In this document: positions 52,675-62,805 of the stretch, piece by piece
Numbering within the stretch: position 1 is the stretch's first letter
How the letters are laid out: the number at the start of each line of letters is the position of its first letter
Source of the DNA: Roseovarius aestuarii
GTDB taxonomy: Bacteria > Pseudomonadota > Alphaproteobacteria > Rhodobacterales > Rhodobacteraceae
Direction: 5' to 3'
Assembly (NCBI GenBank): GCA_027214255.1
Contig: JAPWHL010000001.1
Location: 248,001 to 312,000, forward strand
Length of the DNA stretch: 64,000 nucleotides
The notes under the pieces: generated by a model
Database searches by the model: none
Told to the model about the DNA's origin: nothing
Seen by the model: only the letters and a program-made list of their open reading frames with translations
Translations under genes and position numbers: made by a program

Positions 52675-53279
52675 CCGCAATGGCACTGGCTTTCTACCTG
52701 TTTGCCCTGTCGGCCATCGTCGGCGGGCTGTTCACTGTCATAAGTCGCAACCCGGTGCACTCGGTCCTGTGGCTGATCTTGTCATTTGTCAGCGCGGCAG
52801 GGCTGTTTGTCCTTCTGGGCGCTGAATTTGTCGCGATGCTTCTGGTGATTGTTTATGTCGGAGCGGTCGCGGTCTTGTTCCTGTTCGTGGTGATGATGCT
52901 GGACGTCGACTTTGCCGAGTTGAAGGCGGAAATGGCCAAATACATGCCGTTGGCCCTGCTGATTGGTGTGATCCTGTTGATGCAACTGGGCATGGCATTT
53001 GGCAGCTGGGAAATCTCGGCAACGGCGGATGCGGCGCGTGCGGCACCAGCCCCTGAAGGTGTGCAGAACACCGCAGCGCTGGGATTGCTGCTTTATGATA
53101 AATATTTCCTGTTGTTCCAACTGGCGGGCCTGATCCTGCTGGTGGCGATGATCGGGGCGATTGTTTTGACATTGCGTCACCGGGTCGACGTCAAGCGCCA
53201 GAACGTGCTGCATCAAATGTGGCGCGATCCGGCCAAGGCCATGGAACTGAAGGATGTGAAACCGGGGCAGGGTCTGTGA
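52671..53279 (+). CDS. nuoJ: NADH-quinone oxidoreductase subunit J
   Basis: NuoJ is a five-helix membrane subunit in the hinge of complex I. The 202-residue protein has '[21 protein letters not shown]' and '[27 protein letters not shown]', whose glycine- and glutamate-bearing helix 3 changes form during the cycle, then '[11 protein letters not shown]' near the end. Starts overlapping the CMD-like gene and ends overlapping the next gene (TGATG). Confidence 0.96.
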   Translation: MTAMALAFYLFALSAIVGGLFTVISRNPVHSVLWLILSFVSAAGLFVLLGAEFVAMLLVIVYVGAVAVLFLFVVMMLDVDFAELKAEMAKYMPLALLIGVILLMQLGMAFGSWEISATADAARAAPAPEGVQNTAALGLLLYDKYFLLFQLAGLILLVAMIGAIVLTLRHRVDVKRQNVLHQMWRDPAKAMELKDVKPGQGL

Positions 53280-53701
53280 TGCGTCTGGTTCTCGCCTTGT
53301 CTGTCACGCTTGGATCGGCGTCCGCTTCGGCGGCGCTGACCGTGCCGACAGTTATGTGCGAGAACGCGAACGGAACTGTTGCGGCTGATATTTTCATCCA
53401 TGACGCCGATGATGAATGGTTGCCGGGGATGACCACCTTTATGCGCCACGACACCGCAGACAATGCGGAAGGGCCGACGCAGGTGATCGTGCATTGCGCC
53501 ACGCTTCAGTCCGTGACCTACACGGGCGAGATGGATGTTGATGGCTATGACACGCTGCGCGCAGCCATCGAAGGGGCCGAGACGGTGACATTGCGCCAGT
53601 TGGCCCAACGGTTGAGACAGTCCGGAACGAACGCGCGCTTTGGCCGACTTGGCAAAGGGCATTGCGCCTGCCGCCCTGAAACGCACAGGCCGTCGTTTTG
53701 A
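53279..53701 (+). CDS. Secreted protein of unknown function in nuo operon
   Basis: The 140-residue protein has a signal peptide ([18 protein letters not shown], cleavage near residue 18) and a mature part with 'VPTVMCENANGTVAADIFIHDADDEW' and 'TQVIVHCATLQSVTYTGEMDVDGYDTL', then a helical and basic end. It has four cysteines: C26, one in 'VHCATL' and two in the C-terminal 'HCACRP'. No family is recognised. Start ATG overlaps the nuoJ stop and the stop overlaps a further micro-ORF, so it is part of the coupled run. Confidence 0.7.
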   Translation: MRLVLALSVTLGSASASAALTVPTVMCENANGTVAADIFIHDADDEWLPGMTTFMRHDTADNAEGPTQVIVHCATLQSVTYTGEMDVDGYDTLRAAIEGAETVTLRQLAQRLRQSGTNARFGRLGKGHCACRPETHRPSF

Positions 53702-53829
53702 TGGCTGCGTGGGAGAAAATAACCTCGGGCTTTTGCCCGTCACAATCTGGGCGCCATCGCGCCCGCAACCTGATCAATCCCGCCGCAAAGCCGATGTTCT
53801 TGGTGGCGTATATGGCGGCAAAGAGATAG
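53701..53829 (+). CDS. Micro-ORF (42 aa) after the nuoJ-linked secreted protein
   Basis: ATG at 53701 overlaps the preceding stop (TGATG). The 42-codon frame begins MAAWEKITSG, is basic, and holds a mildly hydrophobic part near its end ('PMFLVAYMAA'). A gap of 170 bases to nuoK follows, so only one end is coupled. No ribosome site of its own is clear. The 298-base stretch 53702-53999 holds no other strong gene; a 20-codon frame at 53875, with AAGGA about 9 bases before it, is weaker still. Confidence 0.35.
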   Translation: MAAWEKITSGFCPSQSGRHRARNLINPAAKPMFLVAYMAAKR

Positions 53830-53999
53830 TCGGGCGCATGAAACCGCACGGCAGAGCAACGAAGGAAACGAAGTCATGTCGAGAATTACCATCGTGGTGC
53901 GGGCCGCCGTGTTTGGCGACAATTCGTTAATCGGCTGACCGACCAGCCAGGGCACCGCCAAGCGGGCTCACGCAAGAAATGAAAGACTGAGGGACGGAC

Positions 54000-54305
54000 A
54001 TGATTGGCATAGAACATTACCTGACGGTGGCGGCGACGCTATTTGTCATAGGCATCTTCGGGCTGTTTCTAAACCGCAAGAATGTGATCATCCTGCTGAT
54101 GTCGATCGAGCTGATGCTGCTGGCGGTCAACATCAACTTGGTCGCCTTCTCCAGCTTTGCGGGCGATCTGGTCGGGCAGATATTTACCTTGCTTGTGCTG
54201 ACCGTTGCCGCCGCCGAGGCCGCGATTGGCCTGGCCATTTTGGTCTGCTTCTTCCGGAACCGCGGTACAATCGCGGTCGAAGATGTCAATGTGATGAAGG
54301 GCTAA
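54000..54305 (+). CDS. nuoK: NADH-quinone oxidoreductase subunit K
   Basis: NuoK is a three-helix subunit related to MrpC. The 101-residue protein has '[37 protein letters not shown]', with the two membrane glutamates ('SIELMLL' and '[13 protein letters not shown]') needed for proton movement. It is of normal length, preceded by GAGGGA, and followed by nuoL after 4 bases. Confidence 0.97.
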   Translation: MIGIEHYLTVAATLFVIGIFGLFLNRKNVIILLMSIELMLLAVNINLVAFSSFAGDLVGQIFTLLVLTVAAAEAAIGLAILVCFFRNRGTIAVEDVNVMKG

Positions 54306-54309
54306 GCGC

Positions 54310-56463
54310 ATGGAAAAGATCATTCTGTTTGCGCCTCTGGTCGGCGCTATCATCGCCGGCTTTGGCTGGCGCATTGTCGGCGACAAGGGCGCACAGTGGG
54401 TCACGACAGGCCTGCTGTTTCTGGCGGCCAGCCTTAGCTGGATCGTGTTTCTGGGCCATGACGGTGTCACCCAGCACATCCACATCCTTGACTGGATCCA
54501 GTCGGGGCTGTTGGACACAACATGGTCGATCCGACTGGACCGTCTTACGGCGATTATGCTGATTGTGGTCACGTCGGTTTCGGCGTTGGTTCACCTGTAT
54601 TCGATGGGCTACATGGCCCATGATGAGAATTTTGCTGAAACCGAAAACTACCGCCCAAGGTTTTTCGCTTATCTGTCGCTGTTTACCTTTGCGATGCTGA
54701 TGCTGGTGACATCGGATAACCTTGCGCAGATGTTTTTTGGGTGGGAGGGTGTGGGCCTCGCGTCTTACCTGTTGATCGGATTTTATTATCGCAAGCCCAC
54801 GGCCAACGCCGCCGCGATCAAGGCCTTCGTGGTCAACCGCGTAGGTGACTTTGGCTTTATGCTGGGTCTTTTGGCACTGTTCTTCCTGACGGACTCGATC
54901 CGGTTTGATGATGTCTTTGCGGCCGGTCCGGCCCTGGCACAAACCGAGCTGACATTCTTGTGGCGGGATTGGAACGCGGCCAACCTGATTGCCTTCCTGC
55001 TGTTTGTCGGTGCGATGGGTAAATCGGCGCAGCTGTTTTTGCACACATGGTTGCCCGACGCGATGGAAGGCCCGACGCCCGTGTCGGCCCTGATCCACGC
55101 AGCAACTATGGTGACGGCGGGTGTGTTCCTTGTCTGCCGCATGTCGCCGATCATGGAATACGCGCCCGAGGCGATGATGTTCGTGACTTTCTTGGGGGCG
55201 ACGACCGCCTTTGTTGCGGCCACCATCGGTCTGGTGCAGAACGATATCAAACGCGTCATCGCCTATTCAACGATGAGCCAGCTGGGCTATATGTTCGTGG
55301 CGGCCGGTGTCGGGGCATATTCTGTCGCGATGTTCCACCTGTTCACGCACGCATTTTTTAAAGCGATGCTGTTCCTCGGTGCGGGCTCGGTTATCCACGG
55401 GATGCATCACGAGCAGGACATGCGCAACTATGGCGGTCTGCGCAAAAAGCTTCCCCTTACGTTTTATGCGATGCTGATTGGCACGCTGGCCATTACCGGT
55501 GTCGGTATTCCACTGACGCATATTGGATTTGCCGGGTTCCTCTCCAAGGACGCGGTCATCGAAAGCGCGTGGGCCGGAACGGCAGGGGGCTATGCCTTCT
55601 GGATGCTGGTGATCGCGGCGCTGCTGACCAGCTTTTATAGCTGGCGGTTGATGTTCTTGACCTTCTTTGGCAAGGCGCGCGGCGACAAACACACACATGA
55701 TCACGCGCATGAATCGCCTATGGTTATGCTGGTGCCTCTGGGGGTTCTGGCGCTGGGATCGATTCTGGCCGGGATGGTCTGGTATGGCAGCTTCTTTGGC
55801 GACCATAATCAGGTGAACAAGTTCTTTGGCATTCCCGCCCATCACGCCGAGGCCAGCGAAGGTCACAGTGAAGATGGTCACGACGCGGTGGCAACGCATG
55901 GCGAAACAGCCGAGCAAGGCACCGATCATGCGGCCGCTGACACGGCTGATGCAAGTCACGGCACCGAGGACGACACACATGCCGCTGTCGATATGCATTC
56001 GGGACAGGCTCCGGTCGGCGCAATCTATATGGCAGCTGACAATTCGGTTTTGGATGATGCGCACCATGCCCCGAAATGGGTCAAGGTCAGCCCGTTCATT
56101 GCTATGTTGATCGGTTTCGTGGTCGCGATGTGGTTCTACATCTGGAACCCCGCACTGCCCGGCAAGGTGGCCGAAGCACAGCGGCCTCTCTATCTTTTCT
56201 TGCTGAACAAATGGTACTTCGATGAAATCTACGACGCGATCTTTGTGCGACCCGCGAAATGGCTGGGGAATTTCCTGTGGAAACGGGGGGATGGCGGCGT
56301 GATTGATGGTGCTATCAACGGCGTGGCCATGGGGATTGTTCCCTTTGTCACGCGCCTCGCTGGGCGCGCACAGTCGGGCTATATCTTTAGTTATGCGTTG
56401 GCGATGGTCGTCGGCATCGTGGTGCTGGTCACTTGGGTCACGCTGAGCGGGGGGGCGCACTGA
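54310..56463 (+). CDS. nuoL: NADH-quinone oxidoreductase subunit L, with His/Asp-rich insertion
   Basis: NuoL is the largest antiporter-like subunit, with its long lateral helix. The 717-residue protein has '[19 protein letters not shown]' near residue 140 and '[33 protein letters not shown]' near 240 (ion-path lysine, histidine and acids). It is longer than the roughly 610-residue E. coli form: about 60 residues near 508-566 form a histidine-, aspartate- and glutamate-rich insert (9 His), and a shorter 'HTHDHAHE' lies near 458. These lie in loops and could bind metal ions. Its stop overlaps nuoM (TGATG). Confidence 0.96.
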   Translation: MEKIILFAPLVGAIIAGFGWRIVGDKGAQWVTTGLLFLAASLSWIVFLGHDGVTQHIHILDWIQSGLLDTTWSIRLDRLTAIMLIVVTSVSALVHLYSMGYMAHDENFAETENYRPRFFAYLSLFTFAMLMLVTSDNLAQMFFGWEGVGLASYLLIGFYYRKPTANAAAIKAFVVNRVGDFGFMLGLLALFFLTDSIRFDDVFAAGPALAQTELTFLWRDWNAANLIAFLLFVGAMGKSAQLFLHTWLPDAMEGPTPVSALIHAATMVTAGVFLVCRMSPIMEYAPEAMMFVTFLGATTAFVAATIGLVQNDIKRVIAYSTMSQLGYMFVAAGVGAYSVAMFHLFTHAFFKAMLFLGAGSVIHGMHHEQDMRNYGGLRKKLPLTFYAMLIGTLAITGVGIPLTHIGFAGFLSKDAVIESAWAGTAGGYAFWMLVIAALLTSFYSWRLMFLTFFGKARGDKHTHDHAHESPMVMLVPLGVLALGSILAGMVWYGSFFGDHNQVNKFFGIPAHHAEASEGHSEDGHDAVATHGETAEQGTDHAAADTADASHGTEDDTHAAVDMHSGQAPVGAIYMAADNSVLDDAHHAPKWVKVSPFIAMLIGFVVAMWFYIWNPALPGKVAEAQRPLYLFLLNKWYFDEIYDAIFVRPAKWLGNFLWKRGDGGVIDGAINGVAMGIVPFVTRLAGRAQSGYIFSYALAMVVGIVVLVTWVTLSGGAH

Positions 56464-58016
56464 TGGAAAACGTCCTGTCGATTACCACGTTTATCCCGTT
56501 GTTGGCGGCGGGTATTCTGGCCGTGTTTTTGCGCGGCGAAGACGCCGCTGCACAGCGCAATGCGAAATGGGTTGCGCTGACCGCGACGGTCGTCACCTTT
56601 CTGGTCTCGTTGTTCATCCTGTTTGATTTCGATCCCAACAACACCGGGTTCCAGTTCGTCGAGCAGCACCAGTGGCTGATGGGCCTGCAATACAAGATGG
56701 GTGTGGACGGTATCAGCGTCCTGTTCGTCATGTTGACCACGTTCATGATGCCCCTGACCATTGCCGCATCGTGGAATGTGCAGACCCGGGTCAAGGAATA
56801 CATGATTGCATTCCTGATCCTCGAGACGCTGATGCTGGGCGTGTTCATGGCGCTGGATCTGGTCCTGTTTTACGTGTTCTTCGAGGCGGGACTGATCCCG
56901 ATGTTCCTGATCATTGGTATCTGGGGCGGCAAAGAGCGCATCTATGCCAGCTTCAAGTTCTTCCTCTATACGTTCCTTGGATCGGTTCTGATGCTGGTGG
57001 CGATGGTTGCGATGTTCTCGGATGCCGGCTCGACCGATATTCCGACGCTGATGCGCCACACGTTTGATGCCGGAGGATTTAACGTTCTGGGCATTCATGT
57101 GGTCGGCGGTATGCAGACGCTGATGTTCTTGGCGTTTTTTGCCAGCTTCGCGGTCAAGATGCCGATGTGGCCGGTTCACACATGGCTGCCCGATGCCCAC
57201 GTGCAGGCCCCAACCGCTGGTTCGGTGGTTCTGGCCGCGATCCTGTTGAAAATGGGGGGCTATGGCTTCTTGCGGTTTTCCTTGCCGATGTTCCCGGTTG
57301 GCGCCGAGGTTTTGACGCCAATGGTTCTTTGGATGTCTGCCATCGCCATTGTCTATACGTCGCTGGTCGCCTTGGCCCAACAGGACATGAAAAAGCTGAT
57401 CGCGTATAGCTCGGTGGCGCATATGGGGTATGTCACCATGGGTATTTTCGCGGCCAATCAGCAGGGGATCGACGGTGCGATTTTCCAGATGCTGAGCCAC
57501 GGCTTTATCTCTGGGGCGTTGTTCCTGTGTGTTGGCGTGATTTATGACCGGATGCACACGCGTGACATCGACGCCTATGGCGGATTGGTGAACCGGATGC
57601 CGGCCTATGCGCTGATCTTTATGTTCTTCACCATGGCCAATGTCGGCCTGCCGGGCACTTCGGGCTTCGTCGGGGAATTCCTGACATTGGTCGGGGTGTT
57701 CAAGGTCAACACTTGGGTTGCTCTGGTGGCGGCGTCGGGTGTGATCTTGTCGGCCTCATACGCCCTGTGGCTGTATCGTCGGGTGGTGATGGGTGATCTG
57801 ATTAAAGAGAGCCTAAAGACCATCTCCGACATGTCGGGCCGCGAGCGGGCGATTTTCGTTCCATTGGTGGTGATGACCCTGTTGCTGGGCGTGTATCCGG
57901 CCCTGATCCTTGACATCATCCGCCCCTCGGTCGAGGCGCTGATTTCCAACTATGACACTGCACTGGCAGAGGCGGCAACCAATGCCGCCAGCCATGTCGC
58001 AGATGTATCGCATTAA
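56463..58016 (+). CDS. nuoM: NADH-quinone oxidoreductase subunit M
   Basis: NuoM is an antiporter-like subunit of 14 helices. The 517-residue protein has '[21 protein letters not shown]' near residue 140, with the key glutamate, and '[39 protein letters not shown]' near 235, where lysine and histidine residues form the proton path. The ATG at 56463 overlaps the nuoL stop. A 12-base gap and AAGGGACG lead to nuoN. Length and motifs are standard. Confidence 0.97.
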   Translation: MENVLSITTFIPLLAAGILAVFLRGEDAAAQRNAKWVALTATVVTFLVSLFILFDFDPNNTGFQFVEQHQWLMGLQYKMGVDGISVLFVMLTTFMMPLTIAASWNVQTRVKEYMIAFLILETLMLGVFMALDLVLFYVFFEAGLIPMFLIIGIWGGKERIYASFKFFLYTFLGSVLMLVAMVAMFSDAGSTDIPTLMRHTFDAGGFNVLGIHVVGGMQTLMFLAFFASFAVKMPMWPVHTWLPDAHVQAPTAGSVVLAAILLKMGGYGFLRFSLPMFPVGAEVLTPMVLWMSAIAIVYTSLVALAQQDMKKLIAYSSVAHMGYVTMGIFAANQQGIDGAIFQMLSHGFISGALFLCVGVIYDRMHTRDIDAYGGLVNRMPAYALIFMFFTMANVGLPGTSGFVGEFLTLVGVFKVNTWVALVAASGVILSASYALWLYRRVVMGDLIKESLKTISDMSGRERAIFVPLVVMTLLLGVYPALILDIIRPSVEALISNYDTALAEAATNAASHVADVSH

Positions 58017-58028
58017 GGGACGTTTCTT

Positions 58029-59465
58029 ATGATCCAGTCTGATCTGAATGTAATCCTGCCCGAGATCGTTATCGCGATCTATGCGATGCTGGCCCTGTTG
58101 GGGGCGGTTTATTCCGGCAAGGACAAGATGGCGGGGATGCTGATCTGGCTGACCGCCGGGTTGTTTGTCGCCATGGCGTTCTGGATCGGAACGACAGGGG
58201 CGGGGACGCGGATGGCCTTTGGCGGCATGTTTGTCGATGACGGGTTTTCGCGCTTTGCCAAAGTGATGATCCTGCTGAGCGCCGCAGCCGTTCTGGTGAT
58301 GGGGCAAGACTATATGGCGCGCCGCGACATGCTGCGCTTTGAGTATCCGGTGTTGGTGGCGCTGTGCGCGGTCGGCATGATGATGATGGTCAGCGCGGGC
58401 GATCTGATGGCGCTTTACATGGGGCTCGAGCTGCAATCTTTGGCGCTTTATGTCATGGCGTCCATGCGCCGGGATTCAGTCAAATCGACAGAGGCCGGGT
58501 TGAAGTATTTTGTTCTTGGCGCGCTGAGCTCGGGCTTGCTGCTTTACGGGGCATCGCTGGTATACGGCTATACGGGCACGACGCTGTTTTCAGGGATCAT
58601 TGCTGCGGCTGACGGGCAGGCGCCCTTGGGTCTGTTGTTGGGACTGGTCTTTGTGGTGTCGGGGCTGGCCTTCAAGATTTCTGCCGTGCCGTTTCACATG
58701 TGGACACCGGATGTCTATGAGGGATCGCCAACACCGGTCACAGCCTTTTTTGCCACGGCCCCCAAGGTTGCGGCAATGGCGCTGTTTGCGCGGGTGGTGC
58801 ATGACGCTTTTGGCGGGGTCGTTGGAGACTGGCAGCAAATCGTTGCCTTGCTGAGCGTTCTGTCGATGTTCCTGGGCGGGTTCGCAGCGATCGGGCAGAC
58901 TGATATCAAGCGACTGATGGCGTATTCCTCTATTGCGCATATGGGATTTGCTTTGATGGGGTTGGCATCGGGGACGGCGTTTGGCGTGCAGGCGATGCTG
59001 ATCTATATGGCGATCTACGTGACGATGAATATCGGTACATTCGCCTTTATCCTGTCGATGCAAAAGGATGGCCGTCCGGTCACGGATATTGCGAGCCTGA
59101 ACCTTTATTCGCGCTCAAATCCCGGCCGCGCATTGGCGATGCTGTTGTTGTTGTTCTCGCTGGCAGGGGTTCCGCCGCTGGTCGGTTTCTTTGGCAAGTT
59201 CTACGTGCTGCGCGCGGCTTATGACGCCGGACTGATCTGGCTGGCCGTTCTGGGCGTGATCGCGTCGGTCATCGGGGCGTTCTATTATCTGCGCATCGTT
59301 TACTATATGTACTTTGGCGAAGAGACAGATGCGTTGGACCCGCCGCGCTCGCCGGTATTGTGGGGGTTCCTGATGGCATCGGCCGCAATTATGTTGCTGG
59401 GGGTTGTCAATCTGTTTGGCATCGAAGGGGCCGCGCAGGCTGCTGCGGCAACATTGGTCAACTGA
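58029..59465 (+). CDS. nuoN: NADH-quinone oxidoreductase subunit N
   Basis: NuoN is the third antiporter-like subunit. The 478-residue protein has '[20 protein letters not shown]' near residue 125 with the key glutamate, '[20 protein letters not shown]' near 160, '[33 protein letters not shown]' near 215 and '[20 protein letters not shown]' near 295. It is the last gene of the nuo operon, and a strong terminator lies 33 bases after the stop. Confidence 0.97.
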   Translation: MIQSDLNVILPEIVIAIYAMLALLGAVYSGKDKMAGMLIWLTAGLFVAMAFWIGTTGAGTRMAFGGMFVDDGFSRFAKVMILLSAAAVLVMGQDYMARRDMLRFEYPVLVALCAVGMMMMVSAGDLMALYMGLELQSLALYVMASMRRDSVKSTEAGLKYFVLGALSSGLLLYGASLVYGYTGTTLFSGIIAAADGQAPLGLLLGLVFVVSGLAFKISAVPFHMWTPDVYEGSPTPVTAFFATAPKVAAMALFARVVHDAFGGVVGDWQQIVALLSVLSMFLGGFAAIGQTDIKRLMAYSSIAHMGFALMGLASGTAFGVQAMLIYMAIYVTMNIGTFAFILSMQKDGRPVTDIASLNLYSRSNPGRALAMLLLLFSLAGVPPLVGFFGKFYVLRAAYDAGLIWLAVLGVIASVIGAFYYLRIVYYMYFGEETDALDPPRSPVLWGFLMASAAIMLLGVVNLFGIEGAAQAAAATLVN

Positions 59466-59498
59466 CCCGCTTGATGTATAAGGACTGAAGAAAAAGGT

Positions 59499-59529
59499 GA
59501 CGCGCCAAGGGCGCGTCGCTTTGTTTTTT
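59499..59529 (+). terminator. Rho-independent terminator of the nuo operon
   Basis: GACGCGCC (59499-59506) pairs perfectly with GGCGCGTC (59510-59517), with the loop AAG, and is followed by GCTTTGTTTTTT. A second short hairpin, CCGCCCC/GGGGCGG (59532-59548), follows at once. Confidence 0.88.
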
Positions 59530-59547
59530 GACCGCCCCTTTGGGGCG

Positions 59548-59587
59548 GCGACGCCTGCGGCGGGCAGGTATTTGGGGAAAGATGAAA
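59548..59587. repeat. Copy of the intergenic motif before birA
   Basis: GACGCCTGCGGCG, GGCAGGTATTTGGGG and AAAGATG occur here. Read on the other strand the core is AAATACC, then CGCCGCAGGC, like the element at 1366-1397. The motif forms the leader of birA and contains its ribosome site. Confidence 0.5.
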
Positions 59588-60328
59588 ATGGTTGAGTGGC
59601 CAGAGGGATACGGGCGGCGGATATTGGCGGAGGTGGATAGCACCAATGCCGAAGGCGTGCGCTGTGCTGCGACGCTGAGCGAGCCGACCTGGATCATGAC
59701 GCATCGCCAGACCGCCGGGCGCGGGCGGCGTGGGCGCCCCTGGAGCGAGCCGGTGAAGAATTTTGCCGGATCACTGGTTTTACGCCCAAGCGAGGCACCG
59801 GGGGTGGCGGCGCTGCGATCGTTCGTTTCGGCGCTGGCCTTGTCGGATGCCGTGCTCCAGATTGCCCCCCACGCGGATGTAGCGCTTAAATGGCCCAATG
59901 ACGTGTTGCTGAGCGGTGGCAAACTGGCCGGGATATTATTGGAAAGTTCGGGGCAGGGTGGCCGTTTGACGCATCTGGTGATCGGCATTGGCGTCAATCT
60001 ATACAGCACGCCAGAGGGGGTTGCCCCGGGTGTGTTTGCCCCTGTCTCTTTGCGGGAGGCAACCGGCGTGGAAGTGTCACAAGAGAGGTTTCTGACCCAC
60101 TTGGCGGCTGCCTATGCCGCGCGCGAGGCGGTCTTTGTGCGCGACGGATTTGCGCCCATTCGCGCTGCGTGGTTGGAACGGGCGGCGCGTTTGGGCGAGG
60201 TCATTGTCGCGCGTACCGGAACGACCGAGACCACGGGCCGGTTCGAGACGGTGGACGCTGATGGCGCACTTGTTCTATCTACGGCGGACGGGCGGCGGGT
60301 GATCCCGGCTGCTGACGTTTTTTTCTGA
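59588..60328 (+). CDS. birA: Biotin-[acetyl-CoA-carboxylase] ligase
   Basis: This enzyme attaches biotin to acetyl-CoA carboxylase and similar carriers. The 246-residue protein has 'AEVDSTNAEGVR' near the start, the ATP/biotin motif 'QTAGRGRRGRPWSEP' near residue 42, and 'LKWPNDVLLSGGKLAGILLE' near 105, with the short SH3-like C-terminal domain. It lacks the N-terminal helix-turn-helix of E. coli BirA, so it is not a biotin repressor. Two ATGs are close: 59588 has GGGGA at about 9 bases and is preferred; 59582 would add two residues. It heads the set birA-coaX-rnj. Confidence 0.93.
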   Translation: MVEWPEGYGRRILAEVDSTNAEGVRCAATLSEPTWIMTHRQTAGRGRRGRPWSEPVKNFAGSLVLRPSEAPGVAALRSFVSALALSDAVLQIAPHADVALKWPNDVLLSGGKLAGILLESSGQGGRLTHLVIGIGVNLYSTPEGVAPGVFAPVSLREATGVEVSQERFLTHLAAAYAAREAVFVRDGFAPIRAAWLERAARLGEVIVARTGTTETTGRFETVDADGALVLSTADGRRVIPAADVFF

Positions 60329-60339
60329 GGCTATTTGTG

Positions 60340-61110
60340 ATGCTGCTGGCGATTGATTGCGGGAATACCAACACTGTCTTTTCCATCTGGAACGGAACGG
60401 AGTTCTTGTGCACGCTGCGCACATCTACGCATCATGCGCGCACGGCGGATGCCTATTTTACGTGGTATTCGACCCTTGTGAAACACTATGGGGTTGATGT
60501 TGAGATCACGGATGTGATCATTTCGTCCACTGTTCCGCGCGTTGTTTACAATCTGCGTGTGTTCGCGGACCGGTTTTTCAACTGTCGCCCCATTGTCGTG
60601 GGCAAGCCCGATTGCGCCTTGCCCGTCGCGCCGCGTGTGGACGAGGGGACGCTGGTGGGCCCGGACCGTTTGGTGAATACGGCCGGGGCGTTTGATCGCC
60701 ATGGCGGTGATCTGATCGTGGTGGATTTCGGGACGGCAACGACATTTGATGTGGTCGCCAGCGATGGCGCATATGAGGGCGGGCTGATCGCGCCCGGTGT
60801 AAACCTGAGCCTTGAAGCGTTGCATATGGCGGCCGCAGCGTTGCCCCATATCGATATATCCAAACCCCAACGGGTGGTGGGCACCAACACCGTCGCATGT
60901 ATGCAATCCGGTGTGTTCTGGGGGTATGTCGGGCTGGTGCGTGAATGCTGCGCACGGATCAAGGCCGAGCGGAACACAGACATGAAGGTGATTGGCACCG
61001 GGGGATTGGCCCCGTTGTTTGCGGATAGTGAGCCGTTGTTTGACGTGCTTGAAGATGATTTGACGATGCACGGTCTGACCGTGATCCATGACTATAATAT
61101 GAAAGGCTGA
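60340..61110 (+). CDS. coaX: Type III pantothenate kinase
   Basis: CoaX phosphorylates pantothenate in coenzyme A synthesis. The 256-residue protein has the phosphate-1 block 'AIDCGNTNTVFSIW' at residues 4-17, the pantothenate block 'VGPDRLVNTAGAF' near 105 and 'VVDFGTATTFDVV' near 130, all in the expected order. Translation can start at ATG 60340 or GTG one codon earlier. It follows birA by 11 bases and precedes rnj by 6, an order common in Rhodobacterales. Vitamin-related birA and coaX thus share a transcript with the RNase J gene. Confidence 0.95.
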   Translation: MLLAIDCGNTNTVFSIWNGTEFLCTLRTSTHHARTADAYFTWYSTLVKHYGVDVEITDVIISSTVPRVVYNLRVFADRFFNCRPIVVGKPDCALPVAPRVDEGTLVGPDRLVNTAGAFDRHGGDLIVVDFGTATTFDVVASDGAYEGGLIAPGVNLSLEALHMAAAALPHIDISKPQRVVGTNTVACMQSGVFWGYVGLVRECCARIKAERNTDMKVIGTGGLAPLFADSEPLFDVLEDDLTMHGLTVIHDYNMKG

Positions 61111-61116
61111 GGCCGA

Positions 61117-62784
61117 ATGAGCAACGAACGAGTGATTTACCTGCCCCTTGGCGGCGCGGGCGAGATTGGTATGAATGCCTATGTGTATGGCTACGGCAAA
61201 CCCGGAAAAGAGCGGCTGATCCTTGTCGATCTGGGCGTGACGTTTCCGGATATGGATAGCAGCCCTGGCGTCGACCTGATCCTGCCTGATGTCAGTTGGC
61301 TGGTGGCGCGCAAGAACCAGTTGGAAGCGATCTTTGTGACCCATGCGCATGAAGACCATGTCGGCGCAGTGGCGCATTTCTATGATCAACTGGGGGCGCC
61401 GGTTTACACGCGTGCGTTCACCGCCAATATCGCGCGTCGCAAGATGGCCGAGCACGGCCACCCTGAAAAGGCCGTGCGTACTGTGTCAGCGTGGCCGGAA
61501 ACCGTGACGGCAGGACCGTTCAGCGTAGGGTTTGTGCCGATATCGCACTCGATTCCTGAAAGTTCGGGATTGGTGATCGACACGCCCAAGGGGCGGTTGG
61601 TGCATACCGGGGATTTCAAAATCGATACGACTCCGGGGGTGGGCGAACCGTTTGATCATGCAATGTTTGAAGACATCGCCAAGGACGGTGTTCTGGCTTT
61701 GATGTGTGATTCCACGAATGTGTTCAGCTTGGGGGAAGGCCGCTCGGAGGCGACTGTCGGCCCGGAAATCGAAAAAATGATTGCAAGTGCCACGGGTATG
61801 GTTGCGGCGACCACGTTTGCCAGCAACGTCGCGCGTGTTGTGACCTTGGCCGAGGCCGGTGAGCGGGCGGGGCGCAGTATCTGCCTTATGGGGCGCGCGA
61901 TGCGCCGTATGGTCGAGGCATCGGTTGAGACGGGCGTGCTGAAACGCTTTCCGCCGACGGTCAGCCCCGAGGATGCCAAGAACGTGCCGCGCGAGAACCT
62001 GATGCTGATCGTAACCGGATCGCAAGGGGAGCGCCGCGCGGCCAGCGCGCAGCTGGCCAATGGTAAGTATCAGGGCATCAAGATGAAGGATGGCGACACG
62101 TTCCTGTTTTCGTCCAAGACGATCCCGGGTAACGAACGCGGTGTTATTCGTATCATCAACCAGTTCTCGGAAATGGGCGTGGATGTGGTGGACGACTCTA
62201 ACGGGTTGTACCACGTGTCAGGCCATGCGAACCGTCCTGATCTGGAAACGATGCATTCGTTGATCAAGCCGCAGATGGTGGTGCCAATGCACGGAGAACA
62301 TCGCCACCTGCGCGAACACGTAAAGCTGTGTAATGCCAAGGGGATGCGCGGAGTTCTTGCGGTCAACGGCATGATGGTGGATCTGAGTGCGAGTTCGCCC
62401 AGTATCGTGGAATATGTCGACACCGGGCGCACTTATCTGGATGGGTCTGTGCATGTTGGCGCGATGGACGGAGTGGTGCGCGATCGTATTCGCATGGCGT
62501 TGAACGGGCATGTCACGGTCAATGTGATCTTGGATGAGAATGATGATCCTTTGGGAGAGCCTTGGTGCGAAATCAAGGGGTTGGCCGAAACAGGGCGTTC
62601 GAATGCGCCATTGGCTGATGTTCTGGAAGAAGACCTGAACCAGTTCATGGGACGGGCCGGCGACCGGACTTTGGCCGATGACGACAAACTTGAAGAAGAG
62701 TTGCGCCGCGTCACCCGCCAGTCGGCCAATGCCGAAGTCGGCAAGAAACCCGAAGTGTCGGTTATTATCAGCCGTCTGAGTTGA
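61117..62784 (+). CDS. rnj: Ribonuclease J
   Basis: RNase J is a metallo-beta-lactamase-fold nuclease with 5'-to-3' exo- and endonuclease activity in mRNA decay and rRNA maturation. The 555-residue protein has the metal block 'THAHEDHVGA' (H76, H78, D80, H81), 'PISHSIPESSGLVIDTPKG' and 'HTGDFKID', the beta-CASP part with 'LIVTGSQGE' and 'HVSGHANRPDLETM', and a C-terminal domain ending 'SVIISRLS'. In these bacteria RNase J coexists with RNase E. It ends 21 bases from the convergent HD-domain gene. Confidence 0.95.
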   Translation: MSNERVIYLPLGGAGEIGMNAYVYGYGKPGKERLILVDLGVTFPDMDSSPGVDLILPDVSWLVARKNQLEAIFVTHAHEDHVGAVAHFYDQLGAPVYTRAFTANIARRKMAEHGHPEKAVRTVSAWPETVTAGPFSVGFVPISHSIPESSGLVIDTPKGRLVHTGDFKIDTTPGVGEPFDHAMFEDIAKDGVLALMCDSTNVFSLGEGRSEATVGPEIEKMIASATGMVAATTFASNVARVVTLAEAGERAGRSICLMGRAMRRMVEASVETGVLKRFPPTVSPEDAKNVPRENLMLIVTGSQGERRAASAQLANGKYQGIKMKDGDTFLFSSKTIPGNERGVIRIINQFSEMGVDVVDDSNGLYHVSGHANRPDLETMHSLIKPQMVVPMHGEHRHLREHVKLCNAKGMRGVLAVNGMMVDLSASSPSIVEYVDTGRTYLDGSVHVGAMDGVVRDRIRMALNGHVTVNVILDENDDPLGEPWCEIKGLAETGRSNAPLADVLEEDLNQFMGRAGDRTLADDDKLEEELRRVTRQSANAEVGKKPEVSVIISRLS

Positions 62785-62805
62785 CGCAGGGGCGCGTGCC
62801 TTTTG

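Noticed and set aside
53838..53930. Frame starting MKPHGRATKE before nuoK
   Set aside because: No ribosome site and not coupled to a neighbour; overlaps another small frame. Left as part of the gap description.
55267..56460. Minus-strand frames opposite nuoL and nuoM
   Set aside because: Very rich in H, Q and R, as expected from reverse complements of membrane-protein codons; no ribosome sites.
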